From the NCBI GenBank assembly GCA_033085395.1, contig JANQBS010000158.1:30270-94269 (forward strand): a DNA stretch of 64,000 nucleotides, written 5' to 3'. Source of the stretch: Xanthoparmelia taractica (taxonomy: Eukaryota > Ascomycota > Lecanoromycetes > Lecanorales > Parmeliaceae). This document shows, in pieces, positions 23,461-35,304 of this stretch. The stretch's first letter is position 1. Every line of letters starts with the position of its first letter. The translations under genes and the position numbers were made by a program. A model generated the notes under the pieces. That model did no database searches, was not told the origin of the DNA, and worked only from the letters and a program-made list of their open reading frames with translations.

Positions 23461-23823
23461 ATGTCTGGCAATTCGTCAACCACCACGCTTTTCGGCAGTG
23501 GGAGCATCGATGCCGCTCCCTGTTGGCCGAAGAAGGCAGACGATACCCAGAAAGCGGATGTTGCGGAACCTGGAAAATCTGCCTCTGCAAAACCAGCCAC
23601 TGCGAAACCTGCCACTGCCAAAGCTATACCTACGGAGACTGTCCCGGCAAAGGCTTCGCCTGAGAAACCTGCTACTGGGGAGCATTCCTGTCTAAGTGAG
23701 GCTATCACCGATGGCTTCCAATTCGCGAACTGGGGCTGGACGACGCCGCCGCCGATGGACCGGGCGACTGCCGAGGCTGCACAGGACTTTCAGAGAAAGT
23801 GCAGTGAGAAGAAGCCTACTTAG
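23461..23823 (+). CDS. Small Lys/Ala/Pro-rich hypothetical protein, 120 aa
   Basis: Single exon from MSGNSSTTTL to SEKKPT. The centre has short repeats (SAKPATAKPATAKA.., PAKASPEKPAT), and the C-terminal 40 residues have a more ordered look (ITDGFQFANWGWTTPPPMDRATAEAAQDFQRKC) with two Trp near GWTTPPP. No signal peptide or membrane segment. The sequence is reminiscent of small fungal stress-induced hydrophilic proteins, but I cannot name a family. Support is a TATA-like box at about 23303, a good start context and coding-like composition; a chance reading frame cannot be excluded. Confidence 0.5.
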   Translation: MSGNSSTTTLFGSGSIDAAPCWPKKADDTQKADVAEPGKSASAKPATAKPATAKAIPTETVPAKASPEKPATGEHSCLSEAITDGFQFANWGWTTPPPMDRATAEAAQDFQRKCSEKKPT

Positions 23824-24779
23824 AGCGCAAAGGTGTGGGTTAAAACCCTCAATAGACTCCTAATTAGAGAACACTGTTACTAACTCCAGGCAGAGTTGCG
23901 TGGATAGGCTTGCGGAATTGGCGGGCTTCTCGGGGTCCAAAGTGCGTTTGTGAAGGCTGGATTCGGACGATGGTAACATTATAATCTGGCATTTGGGGTC
24001 TTGGTGGGCAAATGGGTCCATGGGGAAAGGGAATCCAGCGCTCAAATGATGGCTAACTTGGGCCTGAATTCTGCTTTTGTGCACAGAATCATGTATTTCC
24101 AACTCAATTGGCTATCTTTATTGGGAATTCGACCAAAAGCATGTATCAATTTTCTCCAAATCAACCCCCCAATTCATCATTCGCAGCTCCCCCAACCTTT
24201 GAAACAATACCTTTCCCATGCATTAGTCCCAACATATACACCAAAATCAGCTCGTTCTTGCCGAGAAAGATATCATATTTAAATAATCCACCTCAAAAGT
24301 GCCAGATTATGAGATGCGAATCCCTAAATACACGCAAAAATCCATATATTCTAACCCAGACAAATATCTTTTTTAGGAATAAAACCTAAGATATGCATCG
24401 ATTTCCTTCAATTCAAACCCCCCAACTCACTATTCCCGACTTCTCCACACCGCAAGATAGCGATATTCCCAGGCATTCATCCCATATCGTAGACAAGAAA
24501 GAATCGGCTCTTCCAACCGGAGAAAGATATCTTTTCTAACAATTCGACCCATAAAGTACCGCACTATTAGATGTGAATCCCACAATGATACACAGATTCA
24601 TTTTTATTTCAACCTACATAGGTCATTTCATCGGGCTTTCAACCTTGGATATACATCATTCCTTACTTCTCCAACCCTCCAACCAGCGACCTCTTCCGTC
24701 ATCAACCCCAGTTTATATACAAAAATCAGCTCCTCCTTCCCAATAAAGATGTCATCTTCTGACATTTCGATCTTGAAAG
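23824..24779. other. Intergenic, AT-biased, with faint repeats
   Basis: No supported gene. CAAATCAACCCCCCAATTCATCATTCGCA near 24160 recurs in diverged form near 24410 and again near 24650, each followed by similar text about AGAAAGATATC(A/T)T, suggesting an old tandem duplication of about 245 bp. Confidence 0.4.
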
Positions 24780-25620
24780 TACCGTATTGCTAGCTGTGAA
24801 TTCCGGACTTGCAGGCAAAAGCTTAGAATTTAAGCCCTTAATGAAGTTCGTTTTAGATATAATTAAGTAGGTAAGTCTACTAGTGGTGGGCTTGGCTGAA
24901 TTAGAATAGCGGATTTGGTGGGCATTGGGCCTGAGAAGTGCAATACTTGAACTCATGCTCAAGCTGAATCATTAAATTGCTTGGGGATCGAGCCCTTGTA
25001 AAGTGCCATTTCTATTTTTGATTAAGCAGATAGGTGTGTAAGAAGTGGGCTTGGTTTGATGGATTTGCTGGGCATTGGGCCTATAAAGTACAATATCTAA
25101 ATTTATAGTCAAGTTAAATCAATGTATTGCTTAGGCATTTAGCCTTGAATGCAGTGCGTTTCTGCTAATTATTGAGCGGGCACGATAGCAAAAAGGGGCT
25201 TCGCTGAGTAGAGAAATGATTATTTTGCTGGGTATTGAGCCTGCGAAGTGTAGTGCTTGGAGCGGTAATTGAGCTGAAAGAGTCCATCTCTAGGGAATTC
25301 TAAGTAGGTAAGTCACCAAAAAAGGGTTTCACTGAGTTGCAGACTAGAAGATTTGCTGGGAATTAAGCCTGTGAACTCCTGCATCTCTGGGGAATAAGCC
25401 CATGATAAGTGTACTTCTGCTAATCACTTAGCAGGTAATTTAGCAAAAGAGGGCTTCACTGAGCTGTAGACGTGGTAGCTTTGCTGGGCATTAAGCCTAC
25501 CAAGTGCGGCACTTGAATTGATGTTCAAATCAAATATCCAGCAAAATGATAGCTTGCTGGAGATATAGCCTGCGGAGTACAGCATTTAAACCAATGATTG
25601 AGTGAGAAGTGAATGACTCC
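24780..25620. repeat. Degenerate tandem repeat, period about 130-160 bp
   Basis: The anchor TTTGCTGGGCATTGGGCCT and variants occur at about 24913, 25063, 25223, 25351 and 25480, each followed by an AAGTGC..ACTTGAA block and later a GGGCTTCACTGAG block. About five diverged units. No coding potential. Confidence 0.7.
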
Positions 25621-25789
25621 GGGGGTATCATAGTCAACAAAATGTTTACAATGCCAACACCTATGCCCCGCAAAAACAATAGTATCTCCAAGCCCTGCCG
25701 CCCAACCAAAACCGGATTACCTAAACGCTGACCTAATCATCCTCTCCGTACCCTCCCGCCAGTCCTATACAAACAAATTTTGTACGACC

Positions 25790-28700
25790 TCACCCCGCCT
25801 TTAGCTCTCCATGTCGGCGGTAGGTGAGCTCCCTGCTCACCGGGACAGATGTCAGGGTAGCATGAATCGTATCTTGACTTGTCTGCGCCGCTGCTGGCTC
25901 TGTGATTTCGCTCATGGCTACCGGCAAGGCTGGCCCAAGGTGGGAGACAAAGGCGTCTAAGTTCTTCTGTTGAGGGTGCAACAAGACATCTCGGATCTGC
26001 GTGCTGCGGAGCCGTCCAGATTGCAGCTCCTCCCGGAATACCTCGGTCTGGAGCCGCTGGGAGGCGAAGCCAGCTCGGAGAGTGTGGACCTGCTCACGCA
26101 GCTGAGCTATCAACTCATCCTGCTGGGCCAGTTCATTCGACATTCGAGTGGCGTCGATATGAAACCGCCATATGTCGGCGAGGAGCTGCCTGGAGAAGTC
26201 CTCCTGTGCTTGCAGGGCGGTATGGAGGCGTAAAAACTCCGTATTTGCTACTTAGTGTTCTCATTCATGAAGGCATACACATCGGGACCAAGCAGTACTG
26301 TAGATAGTTGTTTGGGCCGTCCTAACGCTAAGGTCTGCAGTTAGTAGGCCCAGCTAGGTCATTAGCAGGCCTAGATAGGCCTCTAGACGTGCCTTAGCGT
26401 TAGAAAACTCTTAAATTAATTAAAAAACGTTATGTGAAGACCTCGTAGAAGGCTTCGCATAACGGCCTAATGAGTATTATTAACACTAGCGCTAATAAGA
26501 CGAAAGATACTAATATCTTCATAATATAATAAGTATTCGCTCGAGATAGATAGTAATGTAGAGGCGATAAAAATCGGACTTCCAGCGTCTCAATAGTATA
26601 ATTTCATTATCGCTAAGATCTATCTCGCGTATTAAAGTAATAGTCTCTCTGTAGAAGAAGTACTTTAAATAATAACCCCTTATATCAAGCGAGATTAGTA
26701 TTTAACGAAGTTGGCCGATAATTAGCTCTTTAGTAAACGAGCCGTTATTTAATTAAAAGAGGGAACTATTTAATAATATCTTTTATCTGAAGAGATATCG
26801 TAAGGCCTTTATTATATAAGCGTTATTATTTAATATTATAATAGTAAGTGTTATCCCTTAACGAAAGAAATCTATTTTGAATATTAAAAGTGTAAGTTTG
26901 AGATACTTCTCGTATAGTCTTATTAAGCGACGAGTGAGGAATTATTACTCGAAGTTCTAGCCTTTGCGATTACGTGTAATATATGTGAACTCGCCTATAT
27001 AGAGGAATACGGCGAATGCGAGATAAAAGACTATATAGAGCGTTGCTTCGGCCTTATCTTCTTGACTAATATAAGTAAGTATTTATAGTAGTAAATCTTT
27101 AATAATTAAACGGCGTTTTTTTATCTCAGCCTCGCCTCGTAGATATCGAATATCGGCGATAATTCTTTGTAACTAAGGATTATGAAACATCATAAGATTC
27201 TTATATCTTATATTAACGTAAGCTAATCTAACGTCTATTAGATAGACTTTAATAGTCTTAGCCTTAACTCGTCTTATACTAAAGTATACGATTTAGCTAG
27301 TGAGTGAGTTAACTATCGCTAGAAAGAAAGATATACTCTTATTAATAACGCAATAAGCGCTATATAACTTAATAAATGTGATATACGTTTTTTGCGTCTT
27401 TGCGACTAAATCTTATTAGAGAAGACGAGCTATCTCTCGTGGTAGTGCGATCTAATTATATTATAAATTCGGTGGATCGCGTTCTAGCTCTACGAAGCGA
27501 TTGAGATATATCTTAGCTATAAATATACGTTAATAATCTTTCGATATCGAAAGCGTAATAAATTATCTACTAGCTTATTAGCCTTAATTAAGATTTATAT
27601 TAAGATTAAATAAATATCGTATCTAATTAGTAGCAGCGCTATATCTCGTAATAAGGCCATGGCTAATTCGCGAATAGAGATCTTTCTGAGATCATGAATA
27701 CATGCGTCGTTATCGCAATATAACATTAATCGTGATTCTTTAAATCTTTATAATTATAATCGAATAGCGTGATATATAATCTTTATTTCTTTAAACTAAA
27801 TATCTTTCTAACGATAACGTGTGATTATTGAAATATTAAAGGCCTCTTAAACTAACTACAGAAGGTCTGGGTGCTTTAGAATATAGTCTCTTATATCAAA
27901 CGTCCCTAATATATTCGTTTAAATGTGCTATATTAATCGACTAATAACGTAACGAATTAACTTGAGATCATTTTAGTCTTTTAGAAAGATCTTTCACTAT
28001 AATAGATCGACCCTAATATGCGATACGATTCTAATAAGTGTTATTAACCTTCGGAGAGCATCGAGAAGTTATCTTAAGAACGCCCTTCTTGGGATTATAA
28101 TCTTAGCGGCGAATAATAGGAAATTAATCGTTAACTCGAGCTCGCGATATAAGATTACCGCCCGATTTAGAAGATTCTTAATCGCGTTTCTCGCCCGGGC
28201 GAGCTTATTAGAGGAAAGTCTAACCTACATTAAAATACTATCGAACTCAATTCCCAGAAACTCGGCTATAATATCCATAATATCCTTGATGTGATTAATT
28301 TTAAAGCCTAATTCTTTATATACGAGATCAAATTATCGGCCGTATACGATCGCATTATCGATTAATGCTAAAATGGCGAAGAAATCGTCTAGATAATGAA
28401 GTACTATGATTTAAAGGAGAACTACTATTAAGATTTAGTTAAGAGCCTTTATAAATAAATCAAATATAAATGATAACTTACGTAAATCGAAGAATAGATA
28501 TCGTTCTTTTTAATAGCGATCGTCACAGTAAAATCCTAGCAATTATTAATCTAAACTTGCGATTAATATATATCTAAAGGCGTCTTTTAGGTCTCTTTTG
28601 ACGAATTAAGCCCTAAGGCCTTATTATAGTAATGCGATTACTGCGTTATCGTATATAGCGTATTTTAAAGTTCTTTAATTTTAAGGTATATTATTATTAA

Positions 28701-30533
28701 CTGAGATCCCATGAGAATAAGAGGTTATAAATACGTCTTTAATTATTATCGTGCTTCGGGATTAGCCCTAACGGCGAGTAGACGAATTGCTGCTTCGTCT
28801 AAGAATTAATCTCGACTAAACGATTATATTAGAATTATTTCTAAAGGTTCGCCGTTAATATATTAGATGTTGCGAGAGTTAATTAATAATTATAATTGCG
28901 ATAGCGTAGAATTTAACCTCGATATTCGATTTTCGCTTCTTTTCGAAGAATAGTCGAAAGAGTCTTTACGAATATAAGATCTAGATAATTTTTTAATTAA
29001 CGATCTTAATCTTTTACTCGTAGCGGATCTTGACTAATTAGATCTAAATCTAATAAATCGTATAGCGCGTACGAGAATTCTTCTACTATATGTAATAGTG
29101 ATATGAGTATCTGCGAGTGCGTTGAGAGTTATTTAAGCTTCGAAATTCGATTGTTAAGCGAGGTGAGTTAATGCTTAAGGCCTCGGTTTGGGCCTTATAA
29201 CACGTATTAACTACGTGATGCTACTGATAATTAAAATAGATATAATTATATTTACAGTGCTCGCGTGAGCATCGTCTTTTATTAAAATTTCGATATATTT
29301 TAAGGCTAGAAGAGAAGAATTTAAGAGTAGAATCTAAGTTCTATTTAATATCGCTAAGGGCGATTATTTTACGCAGCAGAAGATCGTTATAACGTCTATT
29401 CTCGATGATTTAGACTATGAAATCGTTCTAATCGTTTAAGATACGTGCGTTTATAAACGTATTATAATACTCACGAATGGAGTCGAATTTATATAAGACT
29501 AATAACTTAATTAGGCGAAAACGATAATCTAATAATGCCTTTTATAGACGGATAATTATTATAAGATATGCATAGTAATATATGGCCTAACTATACACCT
29601 CGAAACATTGTAGCAGATGCATTATCTTATTGACTTTATGAGCATCGTTCGTATCAGCGCGATTAATATATTCTCAACCCAGCTTAATAAGATTTTTAGA
29701 TTTAAACGTTTTAAAGAAGATTTATTTGAAATACTTAATTTCGATAAAGCGATAGCGTTTATAAAGATTAAGAAAGGGACGTATATCTTCGATATATATA
29801 AAAGAGACTCTAAAATTATTATCCTCCTCTAAATTAATATTAGACTTAAACGAATAATATCAACGATAGCGATAATAACGGCGAGAGCGTGACTTGTGTA
29901 TTTGATACTGCTTATAACAATTATATTTATACTCGGCGAGGCGTTCTTTTAGCTCTAAGACTTAATCGTAATAGCTAAGGACCTTAATATCGATTTCCTT
30001 AATTACGCTTAAGCTAAGAATTTCTAGAAAAGATATCTTCGATATTATAAGGCTTATTTCTGCGAAGTTAAGCGGAGCGAGGGAAGAAAGAAGGTGTGAT
30101 AATCTTTGCGAGGGCCTTAGGCCTATTAAGAGCCTTTTTGAAAGATTTCTTGGATGCCTTAAAGCGTCTAATAGCGATAGTTATAATATATAAAGAATAA
30201 AATAATTAAGAAGATTAAAATGAGTGTAGATGTGGATGAGATAAGAATAATATACGCTAATCTAGTGTGTAGATATTGAATAATTTAGAATAGTTGAATG
30301 GAGGTCATAAAAGAATACGATTGCTCTGAATGAGAAGAATTCGAATAAAGAGTCAACTGATGGTGTGAGACCCCTACATATAGTGCTCTTGCAGACACGT
30401 GTTCTCCGCATGTGCGCATGCATCTGGAATAGCGGCTGGATCATGAGACACACTAACCCATAGTCCCACTATTCGAATTTACCGTCGAATGCACTATCCT
30501 CATGCAGCGCTCCGCAAGAGCTTGTAGCGCCAT
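25790..30533 (-). pseudogene. 170-aa coiled-coil gene split by a 4.2-kb retroelement
   Basis: The 5' piece is 30533-30480 (ATG plus 17 more codons, MALQALAERCMRIVHSTV), the 3' piece 26248-25790 (ANTEFLRLHTALQAQEDF.. to a stop). Between them lies the element at 26252-30479. The trinucleotide TAC (GTA on the gene strand) is present on both sides of the element, and removing the element with one TAC restores a single open frame without any change. The deduced 170-aa product is helical and Gln/Leu/Arg-rich, with heptads up to about residue 110, a typical small coiled-coil protein; no named family. With the element present only the pieces can be made, so the gene is disrupted. The lack of stops in either piece suggests a recent loss or one still segregating. 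Confidence 0.8.
26252..30479 (-). mobile_element. RIP-degraded retroelement with DIRS-type reverse transcriptase motifs (E3)
   Basis: An AT-rich 4228-bp insertion. On the minus strand one frame, broken by many stops, still shows reverse transcriptase blocks in order: DLKDAFRYILIA (28593-28558), LLGFY..DRY, VLHYLDDFFAIL (about 28404-28369), LGFKINH (about 28308) and FLGIEFDS (about 28260), then a palm/RNase H-linker-like FLLFAAKIIIPRRAFLR (about 28120). This LKDAF..YLDDF..FLGIE pattern is the one known from DIRS-like and related YR retroelements; no tyrosine recombinase was confirmed. Stops are TAA/TAG/TGA at places expected for CAA/CAG/CGA/TGG, as RIP would produce. Ends are TTAGTG..CGAATT, with only TAC repeated at the flanks, no LTRs and no 4-6 bp duplication. 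Two shorter relatives lie at 11702-14151. Confidence 0.7.
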
Positions 30534-31703
30534 TGATGATAAGGTTATGGTGCAAGCAAGTAAGATATGGTAGAATACTGATATTTGCTGATTAGATTGG
30601 TAGGAAGCTTTTGACGGAAAGCTGTTGAAGATAGACGATCAGAGGTGATCGAGATGCTATTCAAACTGGGTGGAACTTCAAGGATTTTTGAGGGACAGGA
30701 AGCCGGTTTATAAGTCGAAGACGCTCCAGAAACCCGCAGCAAGTATTGCCACGGTCAATGACGATGTGCTGGAACAGTGTCTATCACGAGATGGTCACCG
30801 GCCGGAGAAGACCAACAGTCTTCCTAGCTTGCAGCATTTCGCACCAGCGCACATATTTCCAGGCATTCACGCTATCGTTGCACTTGCATTAACACCAATG
30901 AGGGGGCCGATGGTTCGACAGCTATGTGCTCTCTTACTGGAGCGGAATGTAATGGATCGCTCATGCATCAACGAAAGCAGCGTTAATTGGCGAACCGGAT
31001 GACCACCATGCAGGACGCAGCGCACTGGCTCTTCGCTCCTGGTCACCAGGTCTTGCCACTCTTCCTAGGCATTTGCTTGAATATGATATGGTAAATGCTA
31101 GCCATCCGGTAGGTTGAGAACAGAGTGACATGCTTGGGTCGAGTTGAGCATGGGACAACGAAAAGGGCTTAAGGATGGCCCCCGCACCTCTCAAGATTGA
31201 ATCGTCCAATGCTTCACGCTAGAATCAGAAGGATCCGATTAATGCAAGTCATTCTGCCGGCAATAAAAAAGTTAAAGGGAGAGCGCACGCGTGGCCAAGA
31301 GAAAATAATAGAGCCAGAAGATTTGATGCAAGTTGCAGGTCGCGCACACCTCGTAGTAGTCACCAAGCAACATCCTTTGTCCGACCAAATCAGCCCACCG
31401 GATTCTTGTCACGCTCGAAATGCAATCTACTTAAGGCACACACAGCAAAGGTCTGCTTGAGTGGGCATTCTGGTGTGTAGAGGAAGGATTCTCAACGAGT
31501 TATTGATACCAAATGGATTAAGACTATCCATACTAAATCGGCTGCTTTGGCAAACCTTTGATCTTGCCGGAGAGTATCTTAGAAGACCTTGAGCAATCAG
31601 AAGGACTATTCTACCTAAGGAATCCCGCTTCACCCAAAGCGCACTAGTTAATTCGCTCACGAGACAGAAAAAAGGAGCCCAATCACCAATCAATTCGCCC
31701 TTC
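30534..31703. other. Intergenic, no gene recognised
   Basis: Contains the presumed promoter of the split coiled-coil gene on its left side and the 3' region of the 31704-35199 gene on the right. Open frames here show no motifs. Confidence 0.4.
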
Positions 31704-34700
31704 TTAGCGCCCGGCAGACTTGCCCATAGATCTGAGTGCTGCCTCAACCTTCTCCTCCCGAGCCATCCTAGCTAGCTGCAGCATCCTGCGCTTTTCTCCC
31801 AGCTTTGAATCCTCCTCTGCAAGACGCTGAGCTAACGATGCTGGTGCTGGTGCGGCCTCCTCGTCCTCCTCCTCCTTCTGACACATCGACTCAGCTGCCT
31901 CGACTTCCTTCTTTCGCATCAGCTCTTTTGCTTCCGCTTTCTTTGCGGCAGCACGTCTTCGCTCAAGCTTGCGCTTTTGTGTCTTAGACATCTCGTTTGG
32001 CTGCGAAATCGGCGAAATGAGATCACATACTTTGGCTTCAGGTTGCGAGAGGGCACATGGTGGCGATATGTCAGAAGTATTTAGAGATAGTTCTTGGTTT
32101 CCCTTTCCCCCACTCAACACATCACAAGTCCGAGCCAAGGTGTTACTGGATGCCACAATGGCCACGTTGCCCGTCTTGTGATCCTCGCCCTTCGCGCCCG
32201 CACCAAAATTGTCGTGACTTGTGTACAAGTCTCCAAAAACGGCTGGTGCTTGCAATGTTCCCCCTCCCGACCCCTCTGGACGCTTCTTCTCCGCGGGGAT
32301 CGCCTTCAAGGACGGAGCATCACTATCACCCGACTTAGCACCCCCGTCGTGGTGAATGTTTTCCGAGACCTTTGAACTTGCCTCAGTCCCGCTGCTTCGA
32401 GCTCCGGTTGCGTCACCGGCAGACCCGTTCCCCACATCGTCACCGGCTTCGGACACCCCCTCGCCATCTATGGTTTCGTGGGAGCTATTGGTTGGCTCCA
32501 CGGGGGTATTGGTGGGGCCACGCAGCCCCTCTTCGATCTCACCCAGGCCGTAGACCCGAAGAAGCATTGGAGGGGCCACTTTACGCGACTCGGTGGCTGG
32601 TCCTGAAGTTTCAACTTCAGGATTCTCTGCTGCCGCATCGTCAGCGTCTTCTTGCTCTCCAACCTCACTCTTGTGGGCATTTGATTGAAGAATTCCCCAC
32701 AGCGTGGCGGTGCCTGGGACTGCAGAAACAATAGCTACCTCCTCCTCAACAACTCCTCTATCTTCTGCCCCGTTCTCTGACTGATTTGATCTCAGAATGC
32801 CCCATAGCGTGGCTGGACCTGCTATATCAGAAACACCAGTCGCCTCTTCAACAGTATACGCTTTGTTTTCGGCTTTGATCTCACACCGATTCGAGTGGAG
32901 AATGCCCCACAACGTCGCTGGGTCTGCTGCTTCGGAAAACTCAAAGATGCCATTGCTACCGCCTTCATGGCCAATACACGTACCTTGAGTATCATTCTGT
33001 TCAAGGTCGGTCTGTAGCTGGGGGTGCGCGTCTGTCGAAGGGGAATTGTCATCGTTTGCTTCCAAAACGTCATTGACGCCGCTGGACTCAGTTGGACTCG
33101 AGTCCTCTGATGCTGGCTCTTGGGGGCTGTTGTTGCCGGGGTTGGCCATTTCGAAAGATTCTGTTGATGCTGGAACAAAAGAGCATTCACTGAAGATCTG
33201 ACCTTTTTGTGTGTTATCTTGTTGGAGTGGAAGGTTTTTATTCTGAACTTTTGAATTGGTCAAAACTTTCAACTCGTCGTCCGTCCCGGGATCCTCATAT
33301 GTATTCGGACCTGCTTGCTGGTTATCCTGGAAGATAGCTGCTATGCCAGTCTCATCCGTAACAGCAGTCACCTCAGGCACACGCAATTTGACGTCCTTGA
33401 TAGCTTCTGACACTGCGGGATCCAATGAAATGGTTGTGTCGACAAGCATGGCCGCGTCCAGAACAGGTTTTTCAAATAAAGCGTCGACGACCTTCCCTTT
33501 TGATCTACCCAAAGGCTCTTCGGCATTGGGCTTCGGCTGCGTTCCTCCGCTAATGGTGGCGGAGTCTTTGGATCCAATCCACCCAGCATGCAGCTCCTCT
33601 GATATTTGTCGATCAAGAGCTTCAATCGGACTGGACTGCTGAAGTTCTAAATTTTCGCCCTTTGGCGGCATGCTCTCCTGCTGGATGCAACCTTGAGACA
33701 CCAAATCATCCAAGCCTTCGCCGGACGTCTCCGTTGCGTATTCTGAACGTTGCGTACAAGCGTAAGCACTAGCAGTGAAATTACCTGCACATCCAAGGTG
33801 ATTCCGGAGAGACCCCTCCTTTTCCTGATTCCGAAACGTCTCTCCTGCAGACCAAGTCATCTGGACTTTGGCGCCACGCTGCCCACGAGTCATGCCATCT
33901 TTAATATCCTGCATGGATTGTCGGAGAACAACATTTGATAGGATCATGGCGTTTGCATGTACCTTTGCCAGGTCGGCTCGCACTTCTCTATTCAGCAAAT
34001 TTCTCCTGGCTTCTTCCACTTCGGCACTCAGAGTCTGATTTCGTCCCTTTTGCTTCTCAGCTTCCCGGCAAGCCTTCCGCTCCCCAGCCATATTCTTCCT
34101 CTCCAGCTGCCTCACTAGCTCTAGTTTCATGTTTTCTTCAATGATCGACACTGGATCGCGGACATGATTGCTATCCCAGGGAGCGTACGCGAAATCCTTT
34201 ACGGCAGTAGGGCTTGCCTCGGCGCCCATTGTAAGGTCTGATGGTGATACTTTCCGCGACGAAGGATCTACTAACGTGCTGCATGATGATTCTCCGCCCG
34301 GTGAGGTAGGTGGAGTCTTATCTTTCGCATCCGAGGACTGGAAAGGATCATCGCCTGTTGTTGTTAACACATATTTTAGGTGCTTCTGGTCTGCTCCTGT
34401 GCCCGAGACGACGCTCTTCTTTGAGATAGGATGCTGTTGGTCTTGCATGATGACGGCAGGGCCGGTGAGATCCGTGCCGGCCGTTGCGTCGGAGGGATTC
34501 CGGACCTGCTCCATGGGAGATTCAATGTACTTCGCTTCTACCTGCCCTCCTTCTTCCACTATCGCCGTGCCGCAGTTCTCTGAGCCAGGATGCTCTTGCT
34601 CATGCACAGTTTCGGCAGAGGTAATGGCCATCTTGCCGATCGCACTCTCCATGAGAATATCAGTAGCGTTGTCTTGGATATCCTGATTCCGCTCAGTAGG

Positions 34701-35199
34701 CAATCCGGTCTGCTCCTCTTCCACAGCCATCTTCACGCCAGAGCTCGCCGAGCTCGCAATACTCTGATCCACTACACCAAGAGGACTGAATCCTAGGCTG
34801 CCATCATGGATTGCTTTGTCCACAACAGTATCCATTCCATGACGGCGGTTTCGGTTCCGCGCCACCACATAGTCGATATGCTCGTCGTCTGCCACTACCT
34901 CCGTGTCGGAGAAGATTGGGTTCTCATGGCTACGATCTTCTACCACACCACTAAATGCTAAGCGTTCATCCTACCCAAGCCAGTCAGTCACTGCAAGATC
35001 CAATATTTGACGAGAGTCATTCACTTACCACTGGCTCTGTGTACAGTATCTCGCGAAACTTCTCTAGACCCTCGCAGAAGAGGCGTACCTCTCGAGACTT
35101 CTCCTTTGCCATGTCGACGCTCTCCTTGGCTGGCAGTAACGAAGGTAGGGCCGACTCGCCCTTGAGGTAGCGCCATGCTGTCGACAGAAACTTTTCCAT
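31704..35199 (-). CDS. Large acidic low-complexity / coiled-coil protein, 1145 aa
   Basis: Two exons: 35199-35029 (57 codons, MEKFLSTAWRYLKGE..) and 34970-31704, joined by intron 35028-34971 (GTAAGT..GTAG, branch TGACTGAC), phase 0. A TATAAAG on the coding strand at 35304-35298 sits about 100 bp upstream. The protein is mostly acidic and disordered. A coiled-coil segment of about 70 residues (ENMKLELVRQLERKNM.. to RQSMQDI) lies near residues 335-415. A threefold repeat around (P/T)ATLWGIL(H/R/Q)SN lies in the 740-850 region. The last 110 residues are a basic-acidic helix (MSKTQKRKLERRRAAAKKAE.. LGEKRRMLQLARMAREEKVE). I do not recognise a family. The Lys/Ala/Arg C-terminus resembles that of the 3975-6837 gene, which may be compositional only. 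Confidence 0.75.
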
Positions 35200-35297
35200 G
35201 ATGTTGGATTGGGTGTACGAGTACAGGTCTATCTCGGTCGGAATGAACTGGTGACGGTTGATGTGAGAAGAGCAAGGAGAGTACGAAAGCAGAGAGA

Positions 35298-35304
35298 CTT
35301 TATA
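35298..35304 (-). promoter_or_regulatory. TATA-box-like TATAAAG
   Basis: Read on the minus strand as TATAAAG about 100 bp before the ATG at 35199, a plausible core promoter position. It is the clearest TATA element in the window, but this is inference from sequence only. Confidence 0.4.

Noticed and set aside
29617..29832. 71-codon plus-strand frame in the AT-rich element
   Set aside because: Isolated, Ile/Lys/Phe-rich, and opposite to the strand that carries the reverse transcriptase motifs; the expected result of AT-rich sequence.
30262..30453. Minus-strand frame (MHAHMR.TRVC..) conserved between element ends at 13.9 and 30.3 kb
   Set aside because: Its similarity is explained by the shared right ends of the elements; no codon-type constraint is visible, although a leader peptide cannot be fully excluded.
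31805..34800. Several plus-strand open frames of 60-170 codons
   Set aside because: They lie antisense to the single long minus-strand exon at 31704-34970 and have the composition of reversed coding sequence.
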